The notes under the pieces are model-generated. The model saw only the letters and a program-made list of their open reading frames with translations. It searched no databases and was not told the DNA's origin. Both the position numbers and the translations under genes were made by a program. From Fratercula arctica (lineage: Eukaryota; Chordata; Aves; Charadriiformes; Alcidae), in NCBI GenBank assembly GCA_947846985.1, contig CANTUZ010000001.1, forward strand, positions 4,943,504 through 5,007,503: a DNA stretch of 64,000 nucleotides, in the 5' to 3' direction. Shown one piece after another: positions 49,236 to 62,603 of this stretch. The stretch's first letter is position 1. Each line of letters begins with the position of its first letter.

Positions 49236-50030
49236 ACATAGATCATAAAATTGTCTAGATTGGAAGGCACCTTTCAGATCATCGAGTCCAACCATCAACC
49301 TAACACTGACAAAAACCATCACTAAACCATATCGCTAAGCACTACGTCTACCTGATCTTTTAAATACCTCCAGGGATGACAATTCCATCACTACCCTGGG
49401 CAGCCTGTTCCAATGCTTAGTAACCCTTTCAGTGAAGAAATTTTTCCTAATATCCAATCTAAACCTCCCCTGATGCAACTTGAGGCCATTTCCTCTTGTC
49501 CTATCTCTTGGTACTTGGGAGAAGAGACAGACTCCCACCTCTCCACCCTCCTTTCAGGGAGCTGTAGAGAGCGAGAAGGTCTCCCCTCAGCCTCCTTTCC
49601 TCCAGGCTCAACACCCCCAGCTCCCTCAGCCGCTCCTCACAAGACTTGTGCTCCAGACCCCTCACCAGCTCCGTTGCCCTTCTCTGGACACGCTCCAGCG
49701 CCTCAGTGTCTTTTTTGTGGTGAGGGGCCCAAAACTGGACACAGCACTCAAGGTGGAGCCTCACCAGTGCCCAGTACAGAGGTACAATCACTTCCCTAGT
49801 CCTGCTCACTACATTATTCCTGACACAGGATAGGATGCTGTTGGCCACCTTGGCCACCTGGGCACACTGCTGGCTTATATTCAGCCAGCAGTCGACCAAC
49901 ACCCCCAGGTCCTTTTCTGCCAGGTAGCTCTCCAGCCACTCCTCCCCAAGCCTGTAGCGCTCCATGGGGCTGTTGTGACCCAAGTGTGAGACCTGGGACT
50001 TGGCCTTGTTGAACCTCAGATTGTAAGTAA
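49236..50030 (-). mobile_element. CR1 LINE fragment, second subtype, ORF2 end and 3' UTR
   Basis: Same 3' end as the copy at 37872 (aaaattgtctagattggaag, gtccaaccatcaacctaac), but extending further into ORF2. The minus-strand frame 49501-50049 reads [20 protein letters not shown] and ends in the [14 protein letters not shown] block. The C-terminal part of ORF2 is shifted into another frame (49335-49538), so the copy is inactive. Confidence 0.93.
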
Positions 50031-51439
50031 GAATCCGTATTTGAAACATAAGTTGTATTTTCTATCTTATTGAGAGTTTTCTCCCTCCCTTTAGTACATC
50101 CTTTTCATCTGCTGACCACGATGATAGTTGGACTTTTGAAGAATTGGACTCCCCACAAAAATAACTACGGCTCATCTCAACTACTACTTTTTTTTATCAC
50201 CGCACCAGGGTCTCCTTATGCACATTTTCAATAAGCAAAGGGAAAGGCAGTAAAAGGGCATTCAAATGAAAGCCTTCCTGAATACTTTTATTTCAAATAT
50301 TTTGGCTGGTTTTAGTCTTTTATTGCATTTTTAATAAAAAGCTTAGAAGACTTTCAAGGATAAGTTCATCTTGGCAATGGGTAGGCTAAAATCTGTACTC
50401 ACAATCCAATCTACATCAAAAAATTTATGTTTTGTACAGTGATAGTTCTTGTTAACACTGTTGATTCTCTGGATTCACTTATTCCTTTACAATTCACACA
50501 GCAGATATCCGCCAGGCAGAGCCTGTGATAGCCTTCTGTAACAGCGCTGGGCTGCGCATACTTTATTCCCTCAGAGAGAAAACTTACTTCTCTCCACGCA
50601 AACAAAATGGGGAAGATCACAAGTTCACAAATCAGCATGTTACAGTTCTGTAAGGTTAAGGATGAAATCCCTGCTGGTACAAAACACTTCCTAGCCTTCG
50701 ATGACTGTTAAATGACCAAGTTAAGGCCTTCAGGAGTGGGTTTGCAATTTTAGTATTGAGCCAGAACAGATTTTGATGGTATGTTCTGAAACCCAGCTTT
50801 GAGAACCCCGGAATCTCATAATTTCAATTGCCTCAGACTAATGTTTCTCACTATGCTGCCGGGGTAGCGAGATGAACAAGATACAGGTTGAAGGAGGATC
50901 ATTCGAAGTGGCATTTGGTTACATAGCTATGCCCGATAACTTTTCCGTAACTCATTAAGATCTAAAATATACGGATGTTTATCAATTTCAGCTGATGTAT
51001 CCTGAGGTTTAGTTCTCTTGATCTTCCCCACATGTTGTAAAGCTAAGAAAAAGACAAATCAGTGATTTCTCAGCATTAAAGGGGGCCCTAGTCCAAAGTA
51101 AGGTACAAGCATGTATCATGTGACAGCTGATGTAATACCCACCTTTTACAGAGAAATTTTTACCCCTTAATGAAGAAAATTATGACTTAAAGGAACAATT
51201 ATATGAACACCTTCCAAGGATGGATTTTTAGCTCAGTAGCCTTGGGCATGACATGAATTTAACATGAGATTTTGCTTTGTAAGGTTGACAGCAATAAGCC
51301 CAAGGAACTAAATTTTTATCCACATGTTGTGTTAACCCTGGTGCTATTCGACCAATGGGATATGAAGTTGTCTGGCACGGTATGTGAGAACTGTGTTTCT
51401 GTGTGTCTGTATGTGTGTATGTGAAATAATCTGCACAAT

Positions 51440-52040
51440 TCACAGAATCACAGAATGGTGGGGTTGGAAGGGACCTCTGGAGATCATCTCATCCCGCCCC
51501 CTGCCAGAGCAGGGTCACCCAGAGCAGGTGGCACAGGAATGCGTCCAGGTGGGTTTGGAATGTCTCCAGAGATGGAGACTCCACCACCTCTCTGGGCAGC
51601 CTGTGCCAGGGCTCTGCCACCCTCACAGGAAAGAAGTTCCTCCTCATGTTTAGGTGGAACTTCCCATGTTCAAGTTTGTGCCCGTTACCTCTTGTCCTGT
51701 CACTGGGCACCACTGAAAAGAGCCTGGCCCCATCCTACCGACACTTGCCCTTTAAGTATTTCTAAGCATTGATAAGGTCCCCCCTCAGTTGTCTGTTTTC
51801 CAGACTAAAAAGACCCAAATCCCTCAGCCTTTCTTCCTAAGAGAGCTGTTCCAGTCCCCTCATCATCTTGGTAGCCATTTGCTGTCCCCTCTCCAGCAGT
51901 TCCCTGTCCTTCTGGAACCGGGGAGCCCAGAACTGGACACAGTATTCCAGATGCGGCCTCAGCAGGGCAGAGCAGAGGGGGAGGAGGACCTCCCTTGACC
52001 TGCTGGCCATGCTCTTCTTGATGCACCCCAGGATGCCATC
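51440..52040 (-). mobile_element. CR1 LINE 3' fragment with end of ORF2
   Basis: Begins cacagaatcacagaatggtg and ggaagggacctctggagatc. It contains the aggtggcacaggaatgcgtc block shared with 15675 and 12452 and reverse-complement ORF2 up to ttgatgcaccccaggatgcc. The minus-strand reading is split into at least two frames. Confidence 0.92.
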
Positions 52041-55000
52041 AATTCCTAATGAAAAAATACACTGGAAGGTAAAGGTACATTTGCTCTAGCTTTTCTCTTT
52101 AAAAATTCATTCTTCTTGGTCTCCTTATCTACTAATTGGAATACAGAAAATACGCCTGTTTCAATGAACTGTACAACTTTGTGGTGGGGAACTCTGTTGG
52201 GTGCTGTCTAAAAGACTTTCTCCATTGTTAATTTATACAACTAAATTGGTATTAAAAAATTCAGTCATGACCATTGGCTGATACAGAATCTTAAACCTAA
52301 TCATTGTGCGTGGGCTTGAATTGACCCATACTCCTGCAAAGTAAACAGGAGCTTTTCCATTGACTTCAGTGTGCTGTACAATAATTTATAAGAATATGGC
52401 TTCCCAGCAATCAGAGACGTGGATACACACACCACGCTAGATTTATTTTAAATCCGGCTTCTCAGCCTACCAAATGCAGTAAAGCCATGGAAGACTGTTG
52501 TACAACTGCTGGGTAAATACCTGGTCTTTTGCCAGCCCTATGGATACCCACTCTATTTTCCCACTGTGCTTGGAGGATGGATTTATCTAGGCATACCTGC
52601 AAGGACCACGATCACTACATGGCATGGCAGTCTGAAGCCCCTTCTAAGCTGTTTTTATCTGATCACACAGGCTAAAAGAGGGTTTCCTACTTTTTTTATG
52701 TTAAATGCCACAGCCCTGTAATTGCCTCTCTCCTGAGGAATCCGTGATCGTGACGCCTGCTGAGCCTTCTACAGTTATTTGGCGGAACTGAGCATCTCTC
52801 AAAAGCTGAAACCCAGACTGCTCTAAAGTAACCAGAAGTAACCAAATAAGAAGGCAGCTGAATTGATGAGGAATCAATTAAGATTTCTTTCAAGGATTTC
52901 CACTTAACTAAAATCTGAACAGCCCTCTGCAGAGGCTTCTCTTCTCTAGGACAGCTATCCCACTAAACTGGTAATGTGATGGAAAGCCTAAAAGCAGGAG
53001 AGGATGGCATGGAACTGGCAGGAATCTAAACCCATTTTTTTTTTACTGTCCACTAAAGACTTTTGTAACATTTCTAGCTGGATTAAGCGTGGCCAGGATG
53101 AGTGCTGCAGTGCTGCAAATCCTGAGGAGATGGGCGGTCTGGAACTCTGTTCCTGTCCCAAAAGACAGGCACTCTGTGCTTTAGAACAGTGCCCATTTGA
53201 CGTTAAAATTTAGGGCATGAAACCCCTTCCTCAAGTTTGGTATCCCTTTGGATCAGTGGATCAGCCCAGTCAGCTCATTCTTCTCTTTGAGATGGCTTCT
53301 TGTAGCATCTGCACTGACCTAGTAGGTGGGATGCTCTCCCAAGAAGTGAGAGAGCATCTCCAATGATTTCTCAGCCTGAGGAGACACCTGCTGTAGGTGC
53401 CACTGCAGAAATTTAGGAACTTAAGGTAGATTTCCAATAGAGAGCTGTAGACAGTAGGATGTCTCAGAAGCTGAGAAGAGGTTCTCTGCAAAACTCTAGT
53501 AAAGTTAGATAATCTGCGTTTGCTTAAGGTAAATTGTAAATGCCTAAATGTCTCTGTCATCATAGACCTTAGTAACAAAGTTTGGCAACAAGTCACTGGG
53601 AAGCAGTATTTCCCCCCTGTCACAGAGTGGTAAAAGGGCAGTCACAAAGTCTAATTACATGTCATTATCTGTTAGCAGCAGAAGTGATGGGAGAAGCTAT
53701 GAATAGGATCAAACTACTTGATTTCATGAGATATGGTCATGCAAGTTCCGCCTCGGCCTCTGGCCAGGCATGCTCTCTTAGCCTTTTCAAAATGTGAAGT
53801 AAAACATCATAACTTACAGTTTCTTTACTGAGTCCCAGCTTCCAGTTCCCAACTCTTATCATTAAATGTACAGCCCATGATTTTCCATCTCCACTGCCAA
53901 TTTAGGACCACCATATACAAAGTACTATTCCCATTACTACCCTTCTCCAGCACACTTCTAAGGATCTCAAAGTACTGCACTGGATGTCAGCCGTGCATAA
54001 AGCGAGTCATTATGAATGAGTGATTGAGAAGGAATCCTTATCTATATGCAGGTCAATGTACAACCACTGTCAACGGCCCAGAAAAAGTCAGTACGCTTAT
54101 TACACAGAGAACATAATCTCTATTGCTGCTTCGTATAATCATCTTTCCGATGATTCTGGTGAATATCATGCATGTCAAGATGTCAAATACCAAACAGAGA
54201 ACAGTGTGAAAAATCACTGATTTAAATTTAAGGAGAGTGAAGGACACCACCAGATAACTTAAATCCTTTAAGAATGATTTTGGATCCAAGCATGACACTG
54301 TTTTGATGGGGATTGTATCGATGTATCAGTGAGATCCCGCTGGGAAAAAAAATGTGGATAACCTGACTCACCTGTTCATTCCACTGCACTCAGCAAGTAT
54401 GTCTTATGGTACGTGTTTTGTTGCCTGTTCATTAGCCAGAAATACTTGGTCCTGTTCAAATAGGTCAAGAGTGAGACTCTATCACATATTAAGTTCTGTT
54501 TTACGTTGCAGCACAGGCCATTTCCTTCTTCCCGCTATGCTCGGACAATAAAAGGTTAAGAGAGCTGCCCTATAATGGCTTCATTAGTTGCCATGCTTGG
54601 AGAATGAAGTCCTTTGCTAGGGCTCATTAAGAGGTGAAGGGAGATAACACGCCAAAAGCCTGGGATACAGAGGATCTGTGATGGCAGACCCCGGAGAAAA
54701 GGGGTTAGGATGACTGTTTCCTTAATTATCATTCTTGTACTAGGCATTGCTTTGGACATTTTAGCTGAACTGGGTTATAAAGGACCTTTTTGTATATGCT
54801 TGTGCAACAGTACTAAGATGCAAAAGCAAAGGGATTTCATTCTCCCATGGAGAAATCAAAATGCCCTTTTTGCTGCTCAGTACGGGTTATCTCTGGACTT
54901 ATCTCTGCAACTTTCACTAAAAGACTGTATTTGGGAATCCACCAAAAAAGAAGTGCATACTGAGGGGAAGGAGATCCTGAGAAACTATCCCTTGTATGAA

Positions 55001-55604
55001 AGGCTGACGTGTGTTTAAGAAGCATTTTTCCAGAGTGAAAAATCTGAGGTAGTATGGCAGCAGCCCAGTCTCACAATATGCCGGCAGTGGGCACACACAT
55101 AAAGCAAAAAAACCCACATCATGACATCTTCCTACGATGCAGTGCAGAGTGGAATTCACAAGAAATTGAATTGCACAGCTGGTCTATGGAGACACAGGCT
55201 AAGTGGGATGAAAAAAGATACTATAAACAGAAAGCAGAAATCACCGTAATATTATTATCTTGTGAAAAACTAAGGGTTTATCCAGCAATCTGTGTTCCTC
55301 TAAGTTTCCTGCTAAAGGCAGGTGAAATCTACCTACGCAGCTGAAAGACTGAGTCTAAGGTTAAAATATAATCTGATCTTATTTTCTACACGACAATCCC
55401 CAGACTCTCACCCAACTGCTTCCATACTGGCTGATACCTTCTAGATGAATATAGCATTCCGCATTTCAGACAGGCGTTAGTCTTGACTTCAAGGTGTTAA
55501 AGGCTGTAAAACCTGCTGTGCCTCCTTGTATATTATTTCGTTTTTCCAGATGATTAGGCTGCTCTCAGGGTCTGCTTCTCAATGTGGTTTATGAAGGGAT
55601 GATG

Positions 55605-56056
55605 ATCGTGAGGATGATCAGAGGGCTGGAGCACCTCTCCTGTGAGGACAGGCTGAGAGAGTTGGGGTTGTTCAGTCTGGAGAAAAGAAGGCTCCGAGGA
55701 GACCTTATAGTGGCCTACCGGTATCTTAAGGGGGCCTACAAGAAAGCTGGTGAGGGACTTTTTAGGATGTCGGGTAATGGTAGGACTAGAGGGAATGGAT
55801 TAAAACTAGAGATGGGACGATTCAGACTGGACGTTAGGAAGAAGTTCTTCACCATGAGGGTGGTGAGACACTGGAACAGGTTGCCCAGAGAGGTGGTGGA
55901 AGCCCATCCCTGGAGGTGTTCAAGGCCAGGTTGGATGGGGCTTTGAGCAACCTGATCTAGTGGGAGGTGTCCCTGCCCATGGCAGGGGGGTTGGAACTAG
56001 ATGATCTTTAAGGTCCCTTCCAACCCTAACAATTCTATGATTCTATGATTCTATAA
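55605..56056 (+). mobile_element. CR1 LINE 3' fragment with full tail
   Basis: The open frame 55584-55946 reads [20 protein letters not shown], then [20 protein letters not shown], the C-terminal CR1 ORF2. It is followed by the 3' UTR and an attctatgattctatgattc tail. Relatively young: the last ORF2 part is nearly uninterrupted. Confidence 0.94.
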
Positions 56057-57225
56057 GGGGCCTGCCCTTGCCGTTAGCACACGTAGGACCATCCTATAGA
56101 TTTCACTGGGACTGAACACAGTCCTACCCACTTTGCTGACCTGAGGTTGATTTAGGCAAGCACTTAATTCTGTCACTTAATATTTTTTTCTGTTCTGCTT
56201 GTCCTGTTTTATAGGACAATAAAAATCTGGCCCCTTTGGGCCCTTCCACGGAACCTCCACCCCACTAGGTTAGTCAGTTTGTTGTTATGTGTACTAAAGC
56301 GCTTGCTCACTCTATTTTAATCATGCAAGAGGAGTACCACGCACCCTGTGAGTAAATCTGTCTTCGAATCAAGCCATCAATTCAGTGGAAAGGTCCTGGT
56401 TAGAAATGGAAGTTTACAAATCACCTTAGCTGTGATTTTAGCTGTGAGGCACAATAACCTGAATGTTACAAGCAGCTCAGCGAGGAAAAAGGTCTTGGAA
56501 TGATGCTCAAGTTTGTCTCAAATAACCTCACACTGCCAAAGAAAGTTTGCACTAGATGGATTTATAAAAGCAGTATAAGGAAAGCTTATAAATCATCTGC
56601 ACATGACCCTGCAGGTTAACAAAGGGAAAGTGAACTCTGTTTGCGTGTAGAAATGAACATTTTTCCAAATCCATCCCTGCAATCCTCAAGCCTCCATATA
56701 AACTCAGAATAATGACTCAATTATGAACTATGCTGCAAAATCACTAGAAACACACCACTACCTTTCCCCTTACGGTGGTCTTATAAATGAACTCATAGAG
56801 TGTGGAATTGAAGATGTTAATATGGGGAAAGGAAAAGCCTGACACCGAATTTATCCTCCTGTCAATGCAGGATAGCTTCCCTCCCCGCATCTGCAAAAGT
56901 TTTGCTCAGCCTAATTTTAGCCCCGGGCAAGCAGGCCTTCTCTTCAGCTTGTTCTTCAGCCCAGTCAATTTTACTTTATGACAAGCTCCCTAACATCTAA
57001 CCTCAATGATGATTGTCGAAAAGGTTTTCTTTTTATATCCTCTGTACCAGTTTGTTCAGTTTGCCCCATCCTTGGAAGTTAGTCTCTTAAAATACTTGCA
57101 AGCAGTTAACCTGGTTTTCTTTACACATAATAGTAATTCCTCAGTAAAAATGTTGTTTCTGTGATTTTTCTACTATATGCACTCTCCTAATAGGTTTGGG
57201 GGTTTTTTTGTCGCTTTGCCGAAAA

Positions 57226-57247
57226 TTCATTTCATTTCATTTCATTG
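57226..57247. repeat. ATTTC pentanucleotide run
   Basis: Four adjacent copies of the ATTTC unit in the intron between EGF 4-5 and EGF 6-7 exons. Confidence 0.85.
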
Positions 57248-58155
57248 CCTACACTGAGCTGCCCTGGATATTTGGCCTAGTTCCACCCCAGCTGTGTACG
57301 GGAAAGAAGCCGTTATTGCTGTGCTCTCTTGTTTGTGAGCACAATATAGAGCACAAAAGCCAACTAATGTTCCATAGGTTCTGCCTATTTAATGTACTGT
57401 AGCATTTCTCAGTGTGGCATCTAAAAGCTAACTGCATTTGGAAGAAAAGAAAAGGCTCCTGAATAGTTCTTCTTTAGCCTTCATTTCAGATACCTGATGT
57501 AGATTTTTTGCAAGATGCCCATTCAGCCGAGGAATGAAGGAAGGTCGCCAAAGTTCCAAAACTCTACACAAAACTGCCCATAAAAATCTGTCTCCTTGGT
57601 AGCTGCTTGTACTATTAAAGACTTCTACTCAGTAAACTTATTTTTTACTTGATAGAGGACAGTGCTTACAGTCTTTTAATATGAACCACGTGTGACACTC
57701 ATCCTCCTCTAGCTGAGCCCAGAAAATCACAGCGCCGAAACTCTGAAGGGAAACGAGACCTGCAGGATTGCCACCTCTTCCTTCTTGTTTACAGCCACCT
57801 AAAGAATATTTAGTCATCTCTTAAAAATCAAAACACACCCTTTGGTGGCTACTGGGACTCATCAAAACCTACAGAACAAGCAGTTATATGTAGACTATCA
57901 ATTACATTTGTAGCAATATAATGAACGATAGCAAGCCTAGGTGGCTTTAATGGGGTTATTTATTATATTACTCTACGCTCAGCAATGGAAGCAGAATTAT
58001 TTATGTAGTTGAGCTCTGGCATTTCTGCTTCCAGTCATGCCCAACATGTGCTTTACTGGAACACATTTGCAGCGCTCTTTTTGCCGATCTGAGTCTGAAT
58101 ATTTTACAAAGTTTAAAGAAAATAAAAAACAACAATAAGTCACTGCTGACGTTAC

Positions 58156-58356
58156 CGATTGAGCAATCATGCCCGGTCCAGTTGGGATCGCAGCTGCAGA
58201 GTCCAGTGTCTGGCAGGAAGGTCCCGTGACCGGAGCATTGGTCCAGACAAGTGGCTCTTGGGGTCTCACAGTTTGTTCCTCCCCAGCCGACCGAACAGTG
58301 ACATTCTCCTCGCACGCACACGCCTCGTCCCGAGCAGGTAGGATCCATGCAGTCCA
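58156..58356 (-). CDS. TENM4: TENM4 exon, EGF-like repeats 4 and 5
   Basis: Second teneurin exon in the window, 201 nt, phase 1-1. It reads (V)[18 protein letters not shown] and ends [12 protein letters not shown] 4 has six cysteines. EGF 5 has five: Phe (GHGTF) replaces the third Cys, the same pattern as in EGF 2, which is the teneurin dimerisation signature. NWT at 58175-58183 is a potential N-glycosylation site. The acceptor follows a clear pyrimidine tract (cttcctcttccttctcgcatctag) and the donor is G|gtaacg. The protein joins without a gap to EGF 3 upstream (CEE-V-DC) and to EGF 6 downstream (CSI-E-IC), so no exon is missing between them. The intron to the previous exon is about 4.2 kb, and the intron to the next is about 22.4 kb, the longest in the window. 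Confidence 0.92.
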
Positions 58357-61300
58357 CTAGATGCGAGAAGGAAGAGGAAGCAGACAGGGAAAAGAAATGG
58401 CAATTTCAGAAAAAAAGCTATCAGACATCGTGCCATCTACACAAACTTATTTATATAGTATCTCCAGGCTCCAATCAGGAATCAGAGCCCTGTTGTGCAC
58501 AAAACAGATGCTTCATGCATGAAAATAGTGTCCCAAAAGGGCAGTGAGACCTAAAACACTCACATGAAAAACAGAGAAAAATGTAACGATGAAATCCATC
58601 CTTTTATCCAGGCCTACGCTAACGAATGATCTTTCTAGTAAGAACAGGCTAATATCAATTAAGAAAGGAATAAGAATAATATTCTCTTGCACACATATTG
58701 CACCCCCATTTATTCCAGTAGAACAACCTAAATTGCTAATACTAATGAATTCAAAGCTGAGCTCCAGTTTTCTCAGAGAGAATTTTACATAAAGATTCAG
58801 CAGAAGTTGACATCCTTATTCAGCAAAATACATGCTTAAATTGAAGAATGTGCTGAAATCTATACAGGTTTCACAGACGCTTAGATAAATTTCATGTTAA
58901 ACATATCCTTAGATAGTCTTCTGGAGTAAGGATCAAAATAAAATCATGTATTTCTGGATATTGTTGTTTTTCTGGTTTTATTTTTGATCAGCTAATACTC
59001 TTTTTTAAATGTTTGTGGGTGTTGGTGTTTTTTTTTCCCAAAGAGACATGTTCCTAACAAGACTGGAGACTGTTCAGTCAGGTGTATGGTATAGCAATGT
59101 GCACCAAAAGACCAAATCTGCTGCCTTATTTCTGAATTACGTGTTTTGTAGGCAACCGTCAGCTCCTTTGCCCGTGGGGGAATTTCACGCAGGAGTCGAA
59201 AAATATGAAACGCACCGTACACCTTCCCAAAAAACGGTCTGGAGGAGTCGTTCATCTATTTATATACAAAAGCATATAGGACAGCCTAGAGAAATTCTTC
59301 CCGTCTCTTGAAACGGCATGTGGCGGTGCCCTGGGGAGCGGTGACAAGTGTCAGCCTGGCTGAGCAGCACGAGGAAAGCTGCCCAGCTCCTGACTCTCCT
59401 AAAGAAGAGCAGAACGCGGCCACCGCACACGCAGCAGGTTTGCAGTTCCCTTCTTCCCCCCCTGTAAAAAGCTAATAAGAATCCCAATGACCTGTTTAAG
59501 ATCCAGAAACCTTAAAAGGAAACGCAACAGCTGCTCTGATAATTCCCTGGATTCTCAAAACCGTCTCAGCCTGACAAGTAATGGCTCAGCAATTACTGTC
59601 CCAAGGCATGTGAGAGCATTTTCTGTTTTGTTTGATTCCTGGAGCTCTGCTCATAGCTGGAACAATCCTCGAAAATTGTAAGAGGCTGGAAAGGATGAGT
59701 CTATAAATCTCCTTCACTGTTAGCGAGCTGGGAGCTGGGGTGCCAATTTTAACATGAGACCCTTGAAGCCCTGGCCCTGTTCTTTCTCAGCAGTAATAAG
59801 TAGGAAAAAGGACTAAGAAATGGACCAGCAGCCTTGTAGGTTCTCAGCAGATGGCTTGAGCGTAGAGAACAAAGATCACAGGCTAACTGACAAGAGGCTA
59901 CCTCCAGGCAATTAATCATCCCCTCTGAAGGTCAACTGGGAAAAAGGTGAGTTTTACGGGGGGCTCCATCACAGGAGGCAGACAATCTGCTATCTCAGCT
60001 CTAACACAGACGATTATAGGAGGGGAATGTGCATGTCAGAACCCCCCATTTATCATAATCCCAAGGCCATTTTTCATGTTGAAATGAGCCCTTTCAGAAA
60101 ATGTCACACACAATGGCTACTTTAATCTCAGCCTCACTAGCTATATCTCTTTAGGCTTTCTGCACCATCGGAAGGGCCCTGGGACAGGATTACGGGCTTC
60201 TGCTTTCTTCTTAATCAATTGCTTGGTGGATTTGGAGCACAATGGTATATTTTTAGGGAGTTCTGCTTGAGAAATTTAGCTGCTCAGCTCTGGGAGAAGC
60301 GGAGATGGGGAGTGGGGCAGGAGGGCAGAGCTGGCAAAATCTAGTATACTTGGGAAAAGAAAAATAAAAAAAAGAGTTTTGCATATATATCTGTGTCGCT
60401 GCTTGGAAACTGTCCCAAGTGGTCTAATTCCTGGTTGGAAAATGCCCCATTTGTAGTGCAGCCTTGTGCAGAACCTTTGCCAGGGAGATAAATCATGCAG
60501 CAAGCAAAGCTAGCGCCTCTTCTACACTTTTCCCCAATACGCTTCATGCTTCATTGGTCACACAAGTTATTAGGCTTATTTGGTACCCAAAAGAGTAACT
60601 TCTCATTTTTCACTGCTTAAATTTGCTCCCCTCCCTTTAATGTCTCGCTGGCTTAGCCCATGCCTTATAAAATATGGGCCAATAAACGAAGCAAGGAGAA
60701 AAGAAAAACTCATGTAAGATTGTTGGCTGATGTTTTATAAACATTGCTGAACTTCTATGGGGGGAAAAGAAAAGACAGAAGAAACCCTGGAATGAAAACC
60801 CATTTTAAACATGGACTGAACAGTGAAGCTACAAGAACTGAGAAATAATAAAAAGTAATCAATACCAGATGGTCCTTCTTAGAAGAGAAATTAAAAAGTA
60901 AAAGCAATTTAAAAAATAGTATAAATCAACTTTTTTACTAGATCTAAATATATATATGTATGTTGTGAAGATTTCCCACATGGCATATTTCTGAGTTACT
61001 TCACCCCCTCACAACACAATACAAATTATGCCTTGAATATGAAAAACAAACGCATACTTGCATTTAAACAGCTCATAAGAAAAATCATGTTCTCTTTATT
61101 CTTCATTCTTTTTTCAAGCTTTTACCTAGTGGGACTGACACTGTCCCCCACTACATTGATAACATAAAATAACTGAGCAGTATCTGGCTTTTCTGCTTTA
61201 AATGTGACCAGGGAAAAAAAGGTTCCTGTTAGAAAAAGGGCAAATCTTACTGTGATTTACACACATTAAACATGTCTGGCTGCAGGCGAAATCAGGATCT

Positions 61301-62603
61301 TTTCATTTCTGTTTATCCAGTAAAGATATGATCTCGTAAATACGAGGTCTACGGAGATGCTTTAAAGATACTTCAGTAGTCACCATCTTTGGGTTTCGAA
61401 CGCCCCACGGCTTCATTGAATTGTGCTTTCTTAAGTCAAAATCAAGCTGCCTCAAGAGATGGCTTATTGTCACAGAGCTGATACTGTCTCCAGCTCTAAC
61501 ATTTACTGACACTGAAGCCGTGTTACGTCAGAGATGTCCCACTCCAATACATTTTAACGCATCAAAAGAATTGCTTGATTAGATGCCATTTGAACGTCTG
61601 AATCCAATTCAGCCTGTTTTCATTGTCTGTAAAATAAAGCCATTTCAGATAAATCTTTATCCCACATACATGAAGACAACCATAAATTAATTCAAGCCAC
61701 TGTGATTCTTATTCATGTATCAAATGGATGTCTTAAACTATCAGGTTGTGCAGAGGCCTTATAGATATGTATTTGTAGAAGCACAATATAAACATAATTA
61801 TTTTTCAGGTCATCTGCATAGGATTCTGAGAATAATTTTCAGAAGTGCTGAACATTATTCTGTAAATCAGGCACTTTCTGGATGCATCTTTATAACTGCC
61901 CACATGATCTGTACACTTACAAAACTGTTCACTTTTTCATTTGGCAATAAGAAGCAGTCACAGACTCAGCAAGATAAAGGTTTATGGTGGCAGGTGACTT
62001 CCTACACAACAAGATTAAAGATAAGTGCTAAAAGGCACCGTATTTCTGAGCCACAAATCTAAATGTAAATGAAAAATGTTTAGGGGCTAATGTGAGAAAA
62101 AAGCTATGGAAGAGCCATTAAAATAATATCTGATTTTGAAGCCAAATTTAATTCAAGTCCTGAGGATTTCTAAGCTTTTAAAGCTGACAAGAAGCAGGGA
62201 CTTTCTCTCACACGCCACCATTTTGTGTATGTAAGCAACTGAAATCGCCTGGCATAGCACAGCAGAGAAGAAAGCACTGTAAAAGTAATTATACGTTTAG
62301 ATGTGTAAATGGAAGCGATGCTTTAACAAGAGCATTTGAACATATGATTAGATGTTCTGGTCTTTCAACTGGATTTGTCTATCTGAAGCATTTGATGGCT
62401 TTTCATCCAATTATTGAACAAAAATGATAGCTAACGACAAGTTGTTACAACATATCATTTTTATGTTGCATCCATCTATTGTATCTCTAAGGTGCCTATT
62501 ACTGTTCTGTTTAAGTGCCAGTCCTATTCTGAATGGCCTCCATCCACGCAATTATACAACGACAATCAATGCAAAAGGCTAATTGAACATGTCTTGCAAA
62601 TAC
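58357..62603 (-). other. TENM4 intron between EGF 2-3 and EGF 4-5 exons
   Basis: About 4.2 kb of AT-rich unique sequence. It is strikingly free of young CR1 copies compared with the neighbouring 22-kb intron. I see no exon, RNA gene or clear repeat beyond short A/T runs. Confidence 0.7.

Larger units (their letters stand above)
35754..58155 (-). other. TENM4 intron between EGF 4-5 and EGF 6-7 exons
   Basis: About 22.4 kb, the longest intron here. It contains eight of the CR1 fragments (listed separately), short AAATC and ATTTC tandem runs (38872-38892 and 57226-57247), poly-A/T runs near 39770, 40712 and 42993, and unique AT-rich DNA. The protein is continuous across the intron, so no constitutive exon is missing. 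The stretches 42035-45400, 46180-49230, 52045-55600 and 56060-58155 show nothing I can name beyond possible decayed repeats. Confidence 0.7.

Noticed and set aside
53270..53623. 117-residue open frame on the minus strand
   Set aside because: No recognisable motif, no convincing splice context, and composition like intron; possibly part of an old repeat. Not enough for a gene call.
61715..62062. 115-residue open frame on the plus strand
   Set aside because: AT-rich intron sequence with no domain or codon-usage signal.
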